The notes below the pieces were generated by a model. The model had not been told where the DNA came from. It searched no databases and worked only from the letters and a program-made list of their open reading frames with translations. Position numbers and translations under genes: made by a program. 61,447 bases of DNA from NCBI GenBank assembly GCA_030729925.1, contig JANQWK010000008.1:1-61447 (forward strand). Direction: 5' to 3'. Origin of the DNA: Saprospiraceae bacterium (GTDB lineage: Bacteria > Bacteroidota > Bacteroidia > Chitinophagales > Saprospiraceae). Shown here one piece after another: positions 25,217 to 33,883 of the stretch. The stretch's first letter is position 1; each line of letters starts with the position of its first letter.

Positions 25217-26717
25217 AAACGACCCTATTTATACCTTTAACCTGATTGATAATATCGCTGGACACCTTAGCCAGGAATTCGTAGGGGAGTTTGCACCACT
25301 CTGCTGTCATGCCATCTACGGATTCAACGGCTCTGAGTGCAACAGCGCGCTCGTAAGTTCGTTCATCCCCCATTACTCCGACTGACTGTACGGGTAGCAG
25401 GATCACCCCTGCCTGCCATACTTTATCATACAAGCCCCATTCCTTGAGCAATTTAATAAAAATATGGTCTGCTTCCTGTAATAAATGGACTTTATCGGGA
25501 GTAATATCACCTAAAATCCGGATAGCCAGGCCGGGGCCGGGAAAAGGATGTCTCCCTACCAACACCTCATCCAGGCCAAGGGTTCGCCCTACCTGTCTCA
25601 CCTCATCCTTAAAGAGCATTCGCAGCGGCTCCACAATTTTCAGCTTTAAGCGATCGGGAAGTCCACCGACATTGTGATGCGACTTGATGGTCACGGAAGG
25701 ACCATGCACAGAAACAGACTCAATCACATCGGGATAAATAGTACCTTGTCCCAACCATTGAACATCCGGGAACTGTTCAGATACATCCTCAAAAACATCT
25801 ATGAAAGTCTTTCCAATAACCTTTCTCTTGGCCTCCGGATCTGTCACGCCGGCAAGTCCTGTATAAAACAGCTCCCTGGCATCTACCCCGATCACATGCA
25901 AACCCAGCCCTTGATAAGAATGCAGAACCGCCTCGTATTCATCCTTTCGCAACAATCCATTGTCCACAAACACGCAAATCAACTGGTCCCCGATAGCCTT
26001 ATGCAGCAAAGTAGCCGCAACGCTTGAATCCACGCCACCGGAAAGCCCCATGATCACCTGATCTGACCCCACCTTTTCGCGAAGCTCTTGCACTGTCAGT
26101 TCAATAAAAGAACTTGAATCCCAATTTTGGCTACAGCCTGCAATATCCACTACAAAATTCTTGAGTAAGGTTCCTCCATCCAGACTATGAGTCACTTCGG
26201 GGTGAAACTGCAAGCAATACACTGGGAACTCGAAGCTCTCCGGTTTCGACTTGAACAGGGCAACATCAATATTTTCGGTCCCTGCAATCAGTTCAAACAC
26301 CGTGGGAATCTCAAAAATCGTATCGCCGTGTGACATCCACACCTGGGAATCCTCCGGCACACCTGACAAAATAGGATCCGGCTTAAGAATTTTGCTCAAG
26401 CTTGCCTTTCCATACTCCCTTTTGAGCGAACGCTCCACCTTTCCTCCCAGTTCGCTCGCAATCAGCTGTGCTCCGTAGCAAATTCCAAGCACGGGAATCC
26501 TATTGAGCAACGCCGAAAGATCAATCTTGAGGGCATAAGGATCTGTAACAGAAAAGGGACTTCCTGACAAAATCACCGCTTTCACGGACGCATCCAGTGA
26601 AAAATCGGCATTGTAAGGAAGAATTTCGCAATACACATTTAGTTCGCGCACCCGTCTGGCGATCAGTTGGGTATATTGAGAACCAAAATCCAGGATGATA
26701 ATTTTTTCCAGTGTCAT
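25173..26717 (-). CDS. guaA: GMP synthase (glutamine-hydrolysing)
   Basis: Converts XMP to GMP with glutamine and ATP. The 514-aa chain has the N-terminal class I amidotransferase with Cys80 (LGICYGAQ) and the His172/Glu174 pair (QFHPEVTHS), the ATP pyrophosphatase P-loop SGGVDSS (226-232), and the C-terminal dimerisation domain ending PPSTIEWE, the normal GuaA terminus. Its last 44 nt also encode the start of the downstream lipoprotein in another frame. Confidence 0.97.
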   Translation of the reverse strand: MTLEKIIILDFGSQYTQLIARRVRELNVYCEILPYNADFSLDASVKAVILSGSPFSVTDPYALKIDLSALLNRIPVLGICYGAQLIASELGGKVERSLKREYGKASLSKILKPDPILSGVPEDSQVWMSHGDTIFEIPTVFELIAGTENIDVALFKSKPESFEFPVYCLQFHPEVTHSLDGGTLLKNFVVDIAGCSQNWDSSSFIELTVQELREKVGSDQVIMGLSGGVDSSVAATLLHKAIGDQLICVFVDNGLLRKDEYEAVLHSYQGLGLHVIGVDARELFYTGLAGVTDPEAKRKVIGKTFIDVFEDVSEQFPDVQWLGQGTIYPDVIESVSVHGPSVTIKSHHNVGGLPDRLKLKIVEPLRMLFKDEVRQVGRTLGLDEVLVGRHPFPGPGLAIRILGDITPDKVHLLQEADHIFIKLLKEWGLYDKVWQAGVILLPVQSVGVMGDERTYERAVALRAVESVDGMTAEWCKLPYEFLAKVSSDIINQVKGINRVVYDISTKPPSTIEWE

Positions 26718-26744
26718 GTAAAACCAATTATTATTGCCCTGACA

Positions 26745-27680
26745 TCAATCCAGCAAACCTCTGCCTGCCTTTGCTATCTTACCCTCCTTTTCCAACTGCT
26801 TCATCAATCTATCGAGGATACCATTAATAAAATCCTTACTCTTTTCGGTGCTGTAAAGTTTAGAAATCTCTACAAACTCATTGAGGGTCACCTTAGTAGG
26901 AATAGACTTAAAATACATCAACTCGCACACGGCCATTTTGAGCAAAATCATATCAATGATAGCTACCCGGTCGGCATCCCAGTTTTTGAGCGTTGGCTCG
27001 ATAATCGCAAGCAGTGCTTTGTCCCCGGTACAAACCTGGGTGAGCAGGGTCTCTCCAAACTCCAGTACGGCCTCATCATTGGGCAGGTAGGCCTCCAGGA
27101 AATCGAATTCAGCAGGTAATGCCTTTATCGTTTTCTTGATTGACCCGACGATCAGTGACTTGTCATCTATCCAGTTGGGAAACTGATCTTCCAGAATTTC
27201 GGCGAAAGACTCATTGTTCACACAAAACTTGAACAAATCCAGCAGGACTGTACGATGCGTCTCGGTGCTGTCGTCTGGGCTATATACATAAGCCTTATAG
27301 CTCTCCGACTTCGCGTACTCCTGGTACAAATTGCGTATCAAATCGGTATCCAGGAATGCATCGAATTTCAACCTGCTGAAATACTTGCTCAATTCGGCGT
27401 GTTGAAAAAGGGAAGCCATTAATGGATTTTCGGCCAATTTCGCCACGAAGCCCAGATCCTCATTGGAGGGCAGTAATTTGCCCTGTCGTTTTTCGGCATC
27501 TGTCCGAGCATACTGTGCAATCCGGATTAAAAAATATAAACTGAACAAATACAGATCGAAGGAAGCCTTGATGCTTAGGCGATATTGCTTCAGCAAATGA
27601 TCACAGGACTGATTACTATCCCTGCTCAAGGCATACAAGATCTGCATTACTTTAATGCGGATGTTTCTTCTGCTCAACAT
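26745..27680 (-). CDS. nusB: Transcription antitermination factor NusB
   Basis: A 311-aa NusB. The N-terminus MLSRRNIRIKVMQILYALS and the C-terminal helical RNA-binding domain (DRVAIIDMILLKMAVCELMYF..IPTKVTLNEFVEISKLYSTEKSKDFINGILD) are clear. About 150 residues are inserted between them, as is usual in Bacteroidota but not in Proteobacteria. NusB with NusE (S10) promotes antitermination in rRNA operons. It is 27 bp upstream of guaA on the same strand. In many Bacteroidota nusB precedes the DUF1573-yajC-ybbR genes; here they are about 25 kb apart. Confidence 0.92.
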   Translation of the reverse strand: MLSRRNIRIKVMQILYALSRDSNQSCDHLLKQYRLSIKASFDLYLFSLYFLIRIAQYARTDAEKRQGKLLPSNEDLGFVAKLAENPLMASLFQHAELSKYFSRLKFDAFLDTDLIRNLYQEYAKSESYKAYVYSPDDSTETHRTVLLDLFKFCVNNESFAEILEDQFPNWIDDKSLIVGSIKKTIKALPAEFDFLEAYLPNDEAVLEFGETLLTQVCTGDKALLAIIEPTLKNWDADRVAIIDMILLKMAVCELMYFKSIPTKVTLNEFVEISKLYSTEKSKDFINGILDRLMKQLEKEGKIAKAGRGLLD

Positions 27681-27791
27681 AATTTCAAACTAACGTGGTC
27701 TATACAAGATAAGCAAGTACCGTTGGAAAAACAAGGGCACAAAGAAAACAGAAAAAACCTTAACTTGTACAAAAGCCCGTATATAATTTAA

Positions 27792-29276
27792 TTACTCGTT
27801 CATGTAGCGCTGTCGGATTTCCTCGAACGTGGGTAGCTGTTTGTAATGCCATTTTTGCACGATAGTGCCATTTTTAAGCAATACAACCCCTGGATTAGAA
27901 CGCACGATGGTCTTCAGCAAAATATCATCGGCGACATGGAAGGTATAATCGCTACCACTGGCAGCTTTGAAACTTTCCAACACGTCGGGATTGGCGTAGC
28001 CGGTAATGGCAAAAACATCGAGGTTATTGTCCCGGGCGGAAGCCAGTACCGGATTGATCACCTCTTTCCATTTGCCGACATAAACGGGATCCCAATTGTA
28101 TTCGGTCAGGGTCACCTGTTTGTCGGCAATCTGGTCAATTATTTGACTTACCTGTATTTCATCGCCCACCAGCAGGGTATCGTTGCGGTAGCTGGTATCT
28201 TTAACCATCTGGCTGCTGGTAGCCACATCGCCGTATAGCTTGTAGGCGATAATCATAAAGCTATAATTTGGATCAGACAAAATCTCCTCTGTCACTTCTT
28301 GACCATCTGAACTCGACACATCGAAATCGCTTATTTTGGTGCGGGCAACTGTCGGCGCAGACTTGATGTACTCAAAATCCCAGTTTTCTTTGGGATAATC
28401 TTTGAAATTGGCCATAAAATCGCCGTAAGACATGTTGCTGATCACCTCTCCGGTCTCTTTATTTGTCAGATTAATCCCGGTAATCTCTACATTATTCTCG
28501 GCATCAATTTCCCTGTTTTTTTGCTCCAGAATATTTACCCCCACTTTAAAAGGTCGGAAGTCTATCCCTGGAATATCCCATACGTAGTTGCTGAAGCAAT
28601 ACCAGGTAAACACCATTGCACTTAAACCGATCAGAGAAGCCCTGACGGGAAGTGCAAACAGTTGGTGCATTTTTTGAGAAAAAAGCACGAACAGAATAGC
28701 AGGAACCAGCAAAAACACATCCTTTAAGAAGGACACCCGAGGTTCGAGTTTGAGGAAATCGCCGAAGCACCCACAATCTGTGACCTTCATGTTAGTGGCT
28801 GTGTAAGGCCCCCATTTGCCAAATTCAAAGAAGTTAACATCGGCCGGAACGTATCCTGTCAGGTACGTGAAGCCTGTTAGTACCGTAAAAAACGCCACCA
28901 GGAGCAAAAAAGCCCATGCGGTAAATTTTCGCAGCGATCCCACCAAGAGCATCAAGCCCAGCACGATTTCAAATACGATCATAATGACTGAAAAGCTCGG
29001 GGCAAACTCTGACAAAATGGGAAACAAAGGAGACAAAAAGGACATCCAGGTGTCCTGAAAAGTGAGTTCAAACTCCGTGAAATATTGTTCCATTTTGAAG
29101 GCAGTACCCAGGGGATCAATCGCTTTCACAAAGCCGGAAAACACAAACAAAGCTCCGGTGAAATTTTGCAAAAAACTCAAGGCCCAGGATTGCACCTTTT
29201 TGAACACCATACCGGTGAGCACTGTCAGCACCAGGGCCACCAGCCCAATAATCAGGGTTAATGAAACAATTGTCAT
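27792..29276 (-). CDS. DoxX-like membrane protein (BT_3928 type) with thioredoxin-like tail
   Basis: A 494-aa membrane protein. The N-terminal 210 residues contain several hydrophobic helices of the DoxX family, including FTGALFVFSGFVKAIDPLGTAFKMEQYF and a conserved DCGCFGDFLKL between helices. The C-terminal part (about 350-494) looks like a thioredoxin-fold domain without a CxxC motif (NLDVFAITGYANPDVLESFK, NPGVVLLKNGTIVQKWHYKQLPTF). Function is unknown; DoxX proteins are associated with redox and thiosulfate chemistry. The start overlaps the DUF1599 gene by 4 nt, a pair found together in many Bacteroidota. Confidence 0.85.
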   Translation of the reverse strand: MTIVSLTLIIGLVALVLTVLTGMVFKKVQSWALSFLQNFTGALFVFSGFVKAIDPLGTAFKMEQYFTEFELTFQDTWMSFLSPLFPILSEFAPSFSVIMIVFEIVLGLMLLVGSLRKFTAWAFLLLVAFFTVLTGFTYLTGYVPADVNFFEFGKWGPYTATNMKVTDCGCFGDFLKLEPRVSFLKDVFLLVPAILFVLFSQKMHQLFALPVRASLIGLSAMVFTWYCFSNYVWDIPGIDFRPFKVGVNILEQKNREIDAENNVEITGINLTNKETGEVISNMSYGDFMANFKDYPKENWDFEYIKSAPTVARTKISDFDVSSSDGQEVTEEILSDPNYSFMIIAYKLYGDVATSSQMVKDTSYRNDTLLVGDEIQVSQIIDQIADKQVTLTEYNWDPVYVGKWKEVINPVLASARDNNLDVFAITGYANPDVLESFKAASGSDYTFHVADDILLKTIVRSNPGVVLLKNGTIVQKWHYKQLPTFEEIRQRYMNE

Positions 29277-29824
29277 GGCAAAGTATTTTCCTCTTCTATT
29301 TTAATTAAAGCAAATATCGCATAATTAATGATATCCCGGTAATTGGCATCTATGCCCTCTGACACCTGGGTTTGTTCCCCGTTGTCTTCTATCTGTTTGA
29401 TGCGAAGCAATTTCATCAGCACCAGATCTGTCATGGAACTGACTCGCATATCGCGCCAGATTTCACCGTAATCGTGGTTTTTCTTTAGCATCAGGGCTTT
29501 GGTGGTTGCCACCTCTCTGTCGTACCATTCCAGCACCTGAGGCAAAGGCAACTCCAATGGCATTTCCGGGGGCAACTGTCGCTGAATAAGGGCAAGAAGG
29601 CTATAGTTGACCAAGCCTATAAATTCGCTGTTGACAGAATCCTCAATCATTTGGATCCCCTTTTCTTGTACACTCCTAATACGTTTTGCCTTTATCAGCA
29701 GTTGATCCGTGAGGGAAGTAGGTCTGAGGATTCTCCAGGCTGTGCCATAGTCTGTGGTTTTCCGGGAAAAAAGTTCCCGGCATTTTTGAATGACAAGATC
29801 GAACTGACCTGAAGTACGCTCCAA
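29273..29824 (-). CDS. DUF1599 family protein
   Basis: A 183-aa soluble protein made of two related halves, each with the DUF1599 pattern: C.ELF.RKTTDYGTAWRILRP.SLTDQLLIKAKRIRS (about 14-52) and KKNHDYGEIWRDMRVSSMTDLVLMKLLRIKQIE (about 112-145). Each half ends in N.YRDIINYAIFALI-type helices. The family has been proposed to act in nucleotide or base modification, without biochemical proof that I know of. It is first in the DUF1599-DoxX pair (4-nt overlap) and is divergent from the IMPACT/YigZ gene. Confidence 0.8.
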   Translation of the reverse strand: MERTSGQFDLVIQKCRELFSRKTTDYGTAWRILRPTSLTDQLLIKAKRIRSVQEKGIQMIEDSVNSEFIGLVNYSLLALIQRQLPPEMPLELPLPQVLEWYDREVATTKALMLKKNHDYGEIWRDMRVSSMTDLVLMKLLRIKQIEDNGEQTQVSEGIDANYRDIINYAIFALIKIEEENTLP

Positions 29825-29874
29825 AGCTTACAATTTTTTACAAAGATACAATTCCTGCCCTATTCCGTAATGCT

Positions 29875-29882
29875 TATGTTTG
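29875..29882 (+). promoter_or_regulatory. TAnnTTTG -7 element for the IMPACT/YigZ gene
   Basis: TATGTTTG matches the Bacteroidota -7 form in the short divergent gap between the DUF1599 and YigZ genes. The ATG at 29898 would be about 8-9 nt after the inferred start point, giving a very short leader. A clear TTG about 20 nt upstream is lacking. Confidence 0.35.
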
Positions 29883-29897
29883 CTATTTTTACGACTT

Positions 29898-30551
29898 ATG
29901 GAAGACAAGTACCTCACCATAGCCCAGCCCGCCATCGCTGAATTCAAGGAAAAAGCCAGTAAGTTTATAGCTTATGCCTTTCCTGTCAAAGCAGCGGATA
30001 CCTTTTACAACCACCTGGAAAAATTGAAAAAGGAGCATTTCAAAGCCAATCACCATTGTTATGCTTTCCGATTGGGCATGGATGCCCATCAATTCAGAGC
30101 CAACGACGACGGGGAGCCCAGTGGCACAGCAGGGCGACCTATTTTAGGACAGATAGACAGTTTCGGGCTTACCGATGTCGGTATCGTGGTCGTTCGCTAT
30201 TTTGGCGGAACCAAGCTGGGTACTTCCGGTCTGATTCAGGCCTACAAATTGGCAGCAGCACTGGTGCTAGAATCCGCTGAGATCATAGAAAAACGAGCCG
30301 AAGATCTTTTTTTGCTCGAATTTGACTACCACCTCATGCCGGCCGTTATGCAGGCCCTCAAAAAATTGGATATTCTGGTTGTCCAACAGGTTTTTGAGAA
30401 CTTCGGTCAAGTTACGATCGCCGTTGGCAAAAGCGAGGTCGAAGATGTATTCCTTCGATTAAAAGCCCATATCCAATCGGTTAGCCTGGAAGAGGCGGCC
30501 CTGATCACAAATATTCACGGGTTGCGCATTCAATTTGAAGGCTCCAGATGA
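29898..30551 (+). CDS. IMPACT/YigZ family protein
   Basis: A 217-aa protein with the UPF0029/IMPACT N-terminal domain. Visible motifs are KASKFIAYAFPV, HHCYAFRLG, the signature NDDGEPSGTAGRPIL and GIVVVRYFGGTKLGTSGLIQAYK. A ferredoxin-like C-terminal domain (about 135-217) follows. YigZ-type proteins may act in translation control or as proline-peptide related factors; the bacterial function is uncertain. The frame is open to a TTG at 29880, but the ATG at 29898 gives the conserved MEDKYLTI start. Divergent from DUF1599; miaB follows after 94 bp. Confidence 0.88.
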   Translation: MEDKYLTIAQPAIAEFKEKASKFIAYAFPVKAADTFYNHLEKLKKEHFKANHHCYAFRLGMDAHQFRANDDGEPSGTAGRPILGQIDSFGLTDVGIVVVRYFGGTKLGTSGLIQAYKLAAALVLESAEIIEKRAEDLFLLEFDYHLMPAVMQALKKLDILVVQQVFENFGQVTIAVGKSEVEDVFLRLKAHIQSVSLEEAALITNIHGLRIQFEGSR

Positions 30552-30607
30552 AACACCAAAAAAGCAGGTTTATCCTGCCAAAATGACATACTTACATAAA
30601 AAGATGG

Positions 30608-30615
30608 TACCTTTG
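30608..30615 (+). promoter_or_regulatory. TAnnTTTG -7 element upstream of miaB
   Basis: TACCTTTG fits the Bacteroidota -7 consensus 30 bp before the miaB ATG, giving a leader of about 24 nt. No TTG is present about 20 nt upstream, so it may depend on the -7 element alone. Confidence 0.4.
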
Positions 30616-30645
30616 TAGGCCTAAAAAAAGATAAAGACTGCCGGT

Positions 30646-32079
30646 ATGTACAATGACAATCCTACGCTGGACCATCTCAAGCAAATAGACGAGCACAAGC
30701 AAGGTGAGGCATTTTCGCTGACCGAAACCGAGTTGTACGATCCCAATTACAAGTACTTTTATATTGAAAGTTATGGTTGCCAGATGAATTTCAGCGACAG
30801 CGAAATTGTGGCATCCATATTGGGAGAATCGGGCTATCGGCCCATCCGCCAGATGGAATTGTCTGACTTGATTTTGATCAATACCTGCTCTATCCGAGAA
30901 AAAGCGGAGGAGACGGTGCGGAAGCGGCTGCGGGTTTTTGACCAAGTGAAGCAGCAAAAACCCGGAACGCTGGTAGGGGTACTGGGATGTATGGCGGAGC
31001 GCCTGAAAAAAAAGTTGTTGGAAGAAGAGAAATTAGTAGATCTGGTCGTTGGTCCTGATGCTTACCGCGATTTACCCGGGTTGCTACAAACTGCCGAAAC
31101 AGGCGAAAAAGGGATCAACGTAATTTTGTCCCGGGAGGAGACGTATGCCGATATCAGTCCACTTCGGTTGGACTCCAATGGCATCACCGCCTTTATCTCG
31201 ATCATGAGGGGCTGTGACAATATGTGTTCTTTTTGTGTTGTGCCCTTTACCCGGGGACGGGAAAGAAGCCGTAATGCTTTCAGTATTGTTGCGGAAGCCG
31301 CTGACCTGTACGAGCGTGGCTATCGGGAAGTCACCCTTTTGGGTCAAAACGTAGATTCGTACAAGTGGTCGAATCCGGAAAGTGGTGCTACCGTTAATTT
31401 TGCGGAATTGTTAGCTATGGTCGCAAGGGTGCACCCCGACCTCAGGGTGCGGTTTTCTACCTCTCACCCGAAAGACATTACGGATGAGGTACTTCATACG
31501 ATGGCTGCATTTGAAAACATTTGTAATTATATCCACCTTCCTGTGCAGTCCGGCAACAGCAGGATTCTCGAGCTGATGAACAGAACCTATGACAGGGAAT
31601 GGTATCTGGAGCGCATCCGGTCCATTTATCGAATTCTGCCCGACTGTGCGGTATCTTCGGATATTATCGCCGGTTTTTGTTCTGAAACCGAAGCAGAGCA
31701 CCAGGATACCCTTTCGATGATCCCCCTGGCCAATTACAGCATGTCGTACATGTTTTTCTACTCCGAGCGTCCAGGCACCCTGGCTGCACGCAAATACCCG
31801 GACGATATACCGCTGGAGGTGAAAAAACGCCGACTACAGGAGATCATTCAGGTACAGAACAAGGTTTCCTTACAACACAACCAGGCTGATATCGGGAAAA
31901 CCTATAAGGTGTTGATTGAAGGTGATTCCAGAAAGTCCGACCAGGATTTCAAAGGTAGAAATTCTCAAAATAAGATGATTGTCTTTCCTAAAGCAGGAAA
32001 TTACAAGCCGGGAGATTATGTCTGGGTAAAAGTAAATGATGTTACGAGTGCAACCCTTATGGGTACCCTGATTTCCTGA
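30646..32079 (+). CDS. miaB: tRNA-2-methylthio-N6-dimethylallyladenosine synthase
   Basis: A radical SAM methylthiotransferase that modifies A37 in tRNAs reading UNN codons. The 477-aa chain has the UPF0004 domain with cluster ligands Cys45 (SYGCQMN), Cys81 ([10 protein letters not shown]) and Cys115 (GCMAERLK). The radical-SAM site is Cys190-x3-Cys194-x2-Cys197 ([22 protein letters not shown]), and a C-terminal TRAM domain follows (about 405-475, [12 protein letters not shown]...[14 protein letters not shown]). GRERSR matches MiaB rather than RimO. It is followed 13 bp later by the sigma-54 activator. Confidence 0.96.
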   Translation: MYNDNPTLDHLKQIDEHKQGEAFSLTETELYDPNYKYFYIESYGCQMNFSDSEIVASILGESGYRPIRQMELSDLILINTCSIREKAEETVRKRLRVFDQVKQQKPGTLVGVLGCMAERLKKKLLEEEKLVDLVVGPDAYRDLPGLLQTAETGEKGINVILSREETYADISPLRLDSNGITAFISIMRGCDNMCSFCVVPFTRGRERSRNAFSIVAEAADLYERGYREVTLLGQNVDSYKWSNPESGATVNFAELLAMVARVHPDLRVRFSTSHPKDITDEVLHTMAAFENICNYIHLPVQSGNSRILELMNRTYDREWYLERIRSIYRILPDCAVSSDIIAGFCSETEAEHQDTLSMIPLANYSMSYMFFYSERPGTLAARKYPDDIPLEVKKRRLQEIIQVQNKVSLQHNQADIGKTYKVLIEGDSRKSDQDFKGRNSQNKMIVFPKAGNYKPGDYVWVKVNDVTSATLMGTLIS

Positions 32080-32092
32080 AAACCGATTCCGT

Positions 32093-33391
32093 ATGCAACA
32101 GCTGCAATCCATCAAACAGCGCTTTGGTATCATTGGTCGCTCCCCTTTGCTTGAGCGGGCACTTGGTACGGCGATCAGGGTAGCCCCTACTGATCTGACG
32201 GTGCTGATTATAGGAGAAAGCGGTGTGGGGAAGGAGGTTTTTTCAAAAATCATCCATGCCTTAAGTGCACGAAAGCACAATCAATTTATAGCCATCAACT
32301 GCGGTGCCATTCCTGAAGGGACCATTAACTCTGAATTGTTTGGCCACGAAAAGGGTTCGTTTACCGGAGCGACAGCGGAGCGAAAGGGCTATTTTGAGAC
32401 TTATGACGGGGGTACTATTTTCCTGGATGAGATTGGCGAAATGCCTTTGGATACACAGGCTTTTTTGCTTCGGGTGCTGGAAAGCGGGGAATACATCCGG
32501 GTTGGATCTTCTAAGGTGCTCAGCACAGATGTACGCATTATTGCTGCAACCAATGCCAACTTGCCCGATTTGGTCAAAAAAGGGAGATTCCGAGAGGATT
32601 TGTATTACCGCCTCAATACGGTTCCCATAAATGTGCCTGCTTTGCGGGAAAGGCGCGAAGATATTCCTTTGCTATTCAGGAAATTTGCGCTCGATTTTGC
32701 GGAAAAATACCGAACAGAAGCCGTGGTCTTGGATGAACAGGCCGGGATGCTTCTGGTCAACTACAACTGGCCGGGCAATATCCGGGAGTTGCGCAACGTA
32801 TCGGAACAACTTTCGGTTCTCGCCGAGACCCGCGAGATCAGTGCGGATGATCTGATCAAAATCATCCCGGGCATCATGAACAGGAACCTTCCGATGATTC
32901 CCGAGAAAGGCTCCTCAGGATCCGGTGATTTTCAGGAGCGGGAAATTTTGTACAAGTTGCTGTTCGACATGAAATCAGATCTCAACGATCTCAAGTCGTT
33001 GGTATTTGAGCTGATCAAAACCAATGACCTGCGGGTTTCGGATAGTCACCCGCTGCCCCGAATAGAACGCTCACTTTATAGCGGGAATGAGCATGCCCGC
33101 ATGGGCGGGGAAAAAAGTGTTGCACCTCCTTTCCAGGGGGTTCGGGAAGATGTGGAAGAGCGCGAACTCGAACCTGAAGCATTTCGCCCTATTCTGCTCG
33201 ACAACAAATCCCACGTGTCCTACGACAGTATGGAGCTGGTAGATGAAAACCTCTCCCTGGAGGAAAATGAGAAAGAGTTAATCAAGCGGGCTTTGAAAAA
33301 ACACCTCGGTAAGCGAAAAGAAGCAGCTGAGGATCTTGGTATTTCAGAAAGGACCCTCTATAGAAAGATCAAGCAATATGATTTACAATAA
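32093..33391 (+). CDS. Sigma-54-interacting AAA+ transcriptional activator without sensor domain
   Basis: A 432-aa enhancer-binding protein. The AAA+ domain begins almost at residue 1 (IIGRSPLLERAL). It carries Walker A GESGVGKE (41-48), the sigma-54 contact loop as GSFTGA (88-93, where GAFTGA is usual), Walker B GTIFLDEIGEMPL, and the arginine-finger region REDLYYRLNTVPINVPALRER. A linker of about 120 residues leads to a Fis-type helix-turn-helix at the C-terminus (KREAAEDLGISERTLYRKIKQY-like). There is no receiver, PAS or GAF domain, so control must be by expression or a partner. It overlaps lptE by 14 nt. The miaB-activator-lptE order recurs in Bacteroidota. Confidence 0.92.
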   Translation: MQQLQSIKQRFGIIGRSPLLERALGTAIRVAPTDLTVLIIGESGVGKEVFSKIIHALSARKHNQFIAINCGAIPEGTINSELFGHEKGSFTGATAERKGYFETYDGGTIFLDEIGEMPLDTQAFLLRVLESGEYIRVGSSKVLSTDVRIIAATNANLPDLVKKGRFREDLYYRLNTVPINVPALRERREDIPLLFRKFALDFAEKYRTEAVVLDEQAGMLLVNYNWPGNIRELRNVSEQLSVLAETREISADDLIKIIPGIMNRNLPMIPEKGSSGSGDFQEREILYKLLFDMKSDLNDLKSLVFELIKTNDLRVSDSHPLPRIERSLYSGNEHARMGGEKSVAPPFQGVREDVEERELEPEAFRPILLDNKSHVSYDSMELVDENLSLEENEKELIKRALKKHLGKRKEAAEDLGISERTLYRKIKQYDLQ

Positions 33392-33881
33392 ATTAGTTTA
33401 TCCTGTCCTTTTTGGGCTGGCCATCCTGCTCCCCTCCTGCTATTCTTTTCGGGGTATTAGTATAGACCGAAACGTGAGTACCTACTACGTAGAAAATTTC
33501 AAAAACAATGCCGTCAATTCCCTTCCGGCGATGGAGCAGTTGTTTACAGAAGGGTTAAAGGAAAAAATCAGGACTGATACCCGTTTGATTTACAACGACG
33601 AAACACCTGATATTGAATTCAAGGGTACATTGGTTGACTTCAGGATCAGTTCTGAAGCACCCCAACCGGGTGAGCTAGTGGCCATCAACCGACTCACCAT
33701 CGTATTGGCCATAGAGTTTATCAATCACCTGGATGAGGAAAAGAACTGGCGAAATAATTTCTCCCATTTCTTTGATTTTAGTTCGAGTACAGACTTTGCT
33801 GCCGTCCAGGATGAGGCCGTAGATGCCATCCAACTACAATTGATGGAAGACATCTTCAACAAGGCCTTTACCGACTGGTAG
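33378..33881 (+). CDS. lptE: LPS assembly lipoprotein LptE
   Basis: A 167-aa lipoprotein with a short signal peptide and lipobox LLPSC (Cys21). The mature start YSFRGISIDRNVSTYYVENFKNNAVN is the Bacteroidota LptE pattern, followed by a family-like LTEGL-type helix (QLFTEGLKEKIRTDTRL) and a beta-rich body. LptE plugs the LptD barrel for lipopolysaccharide export to the outer membrane. Homology to E. coli LptE is structural more than sequential. The frame is open to 33336, but the ATG at 33378 gives the correct signal peptide and overlaps the activator gene by 14 nt. Confidence 0.8.
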   Translation: MIYNKLVYPVLFGLAILLPSCYSFRGISIDRNVSTYYVENFKNNAVNSLPAMEQLFTEGLKEKIRTDTRLIYNDETPDIEFKGTLVDFRISSEAPQPGELVAINRLTIVLAIEFINHLDEEKNWRNNFSHFFDFSSSTDFAAVQDEAVDAIQLQLMEDIFNKAFTDW

Positions 33882-33883
33882 CA

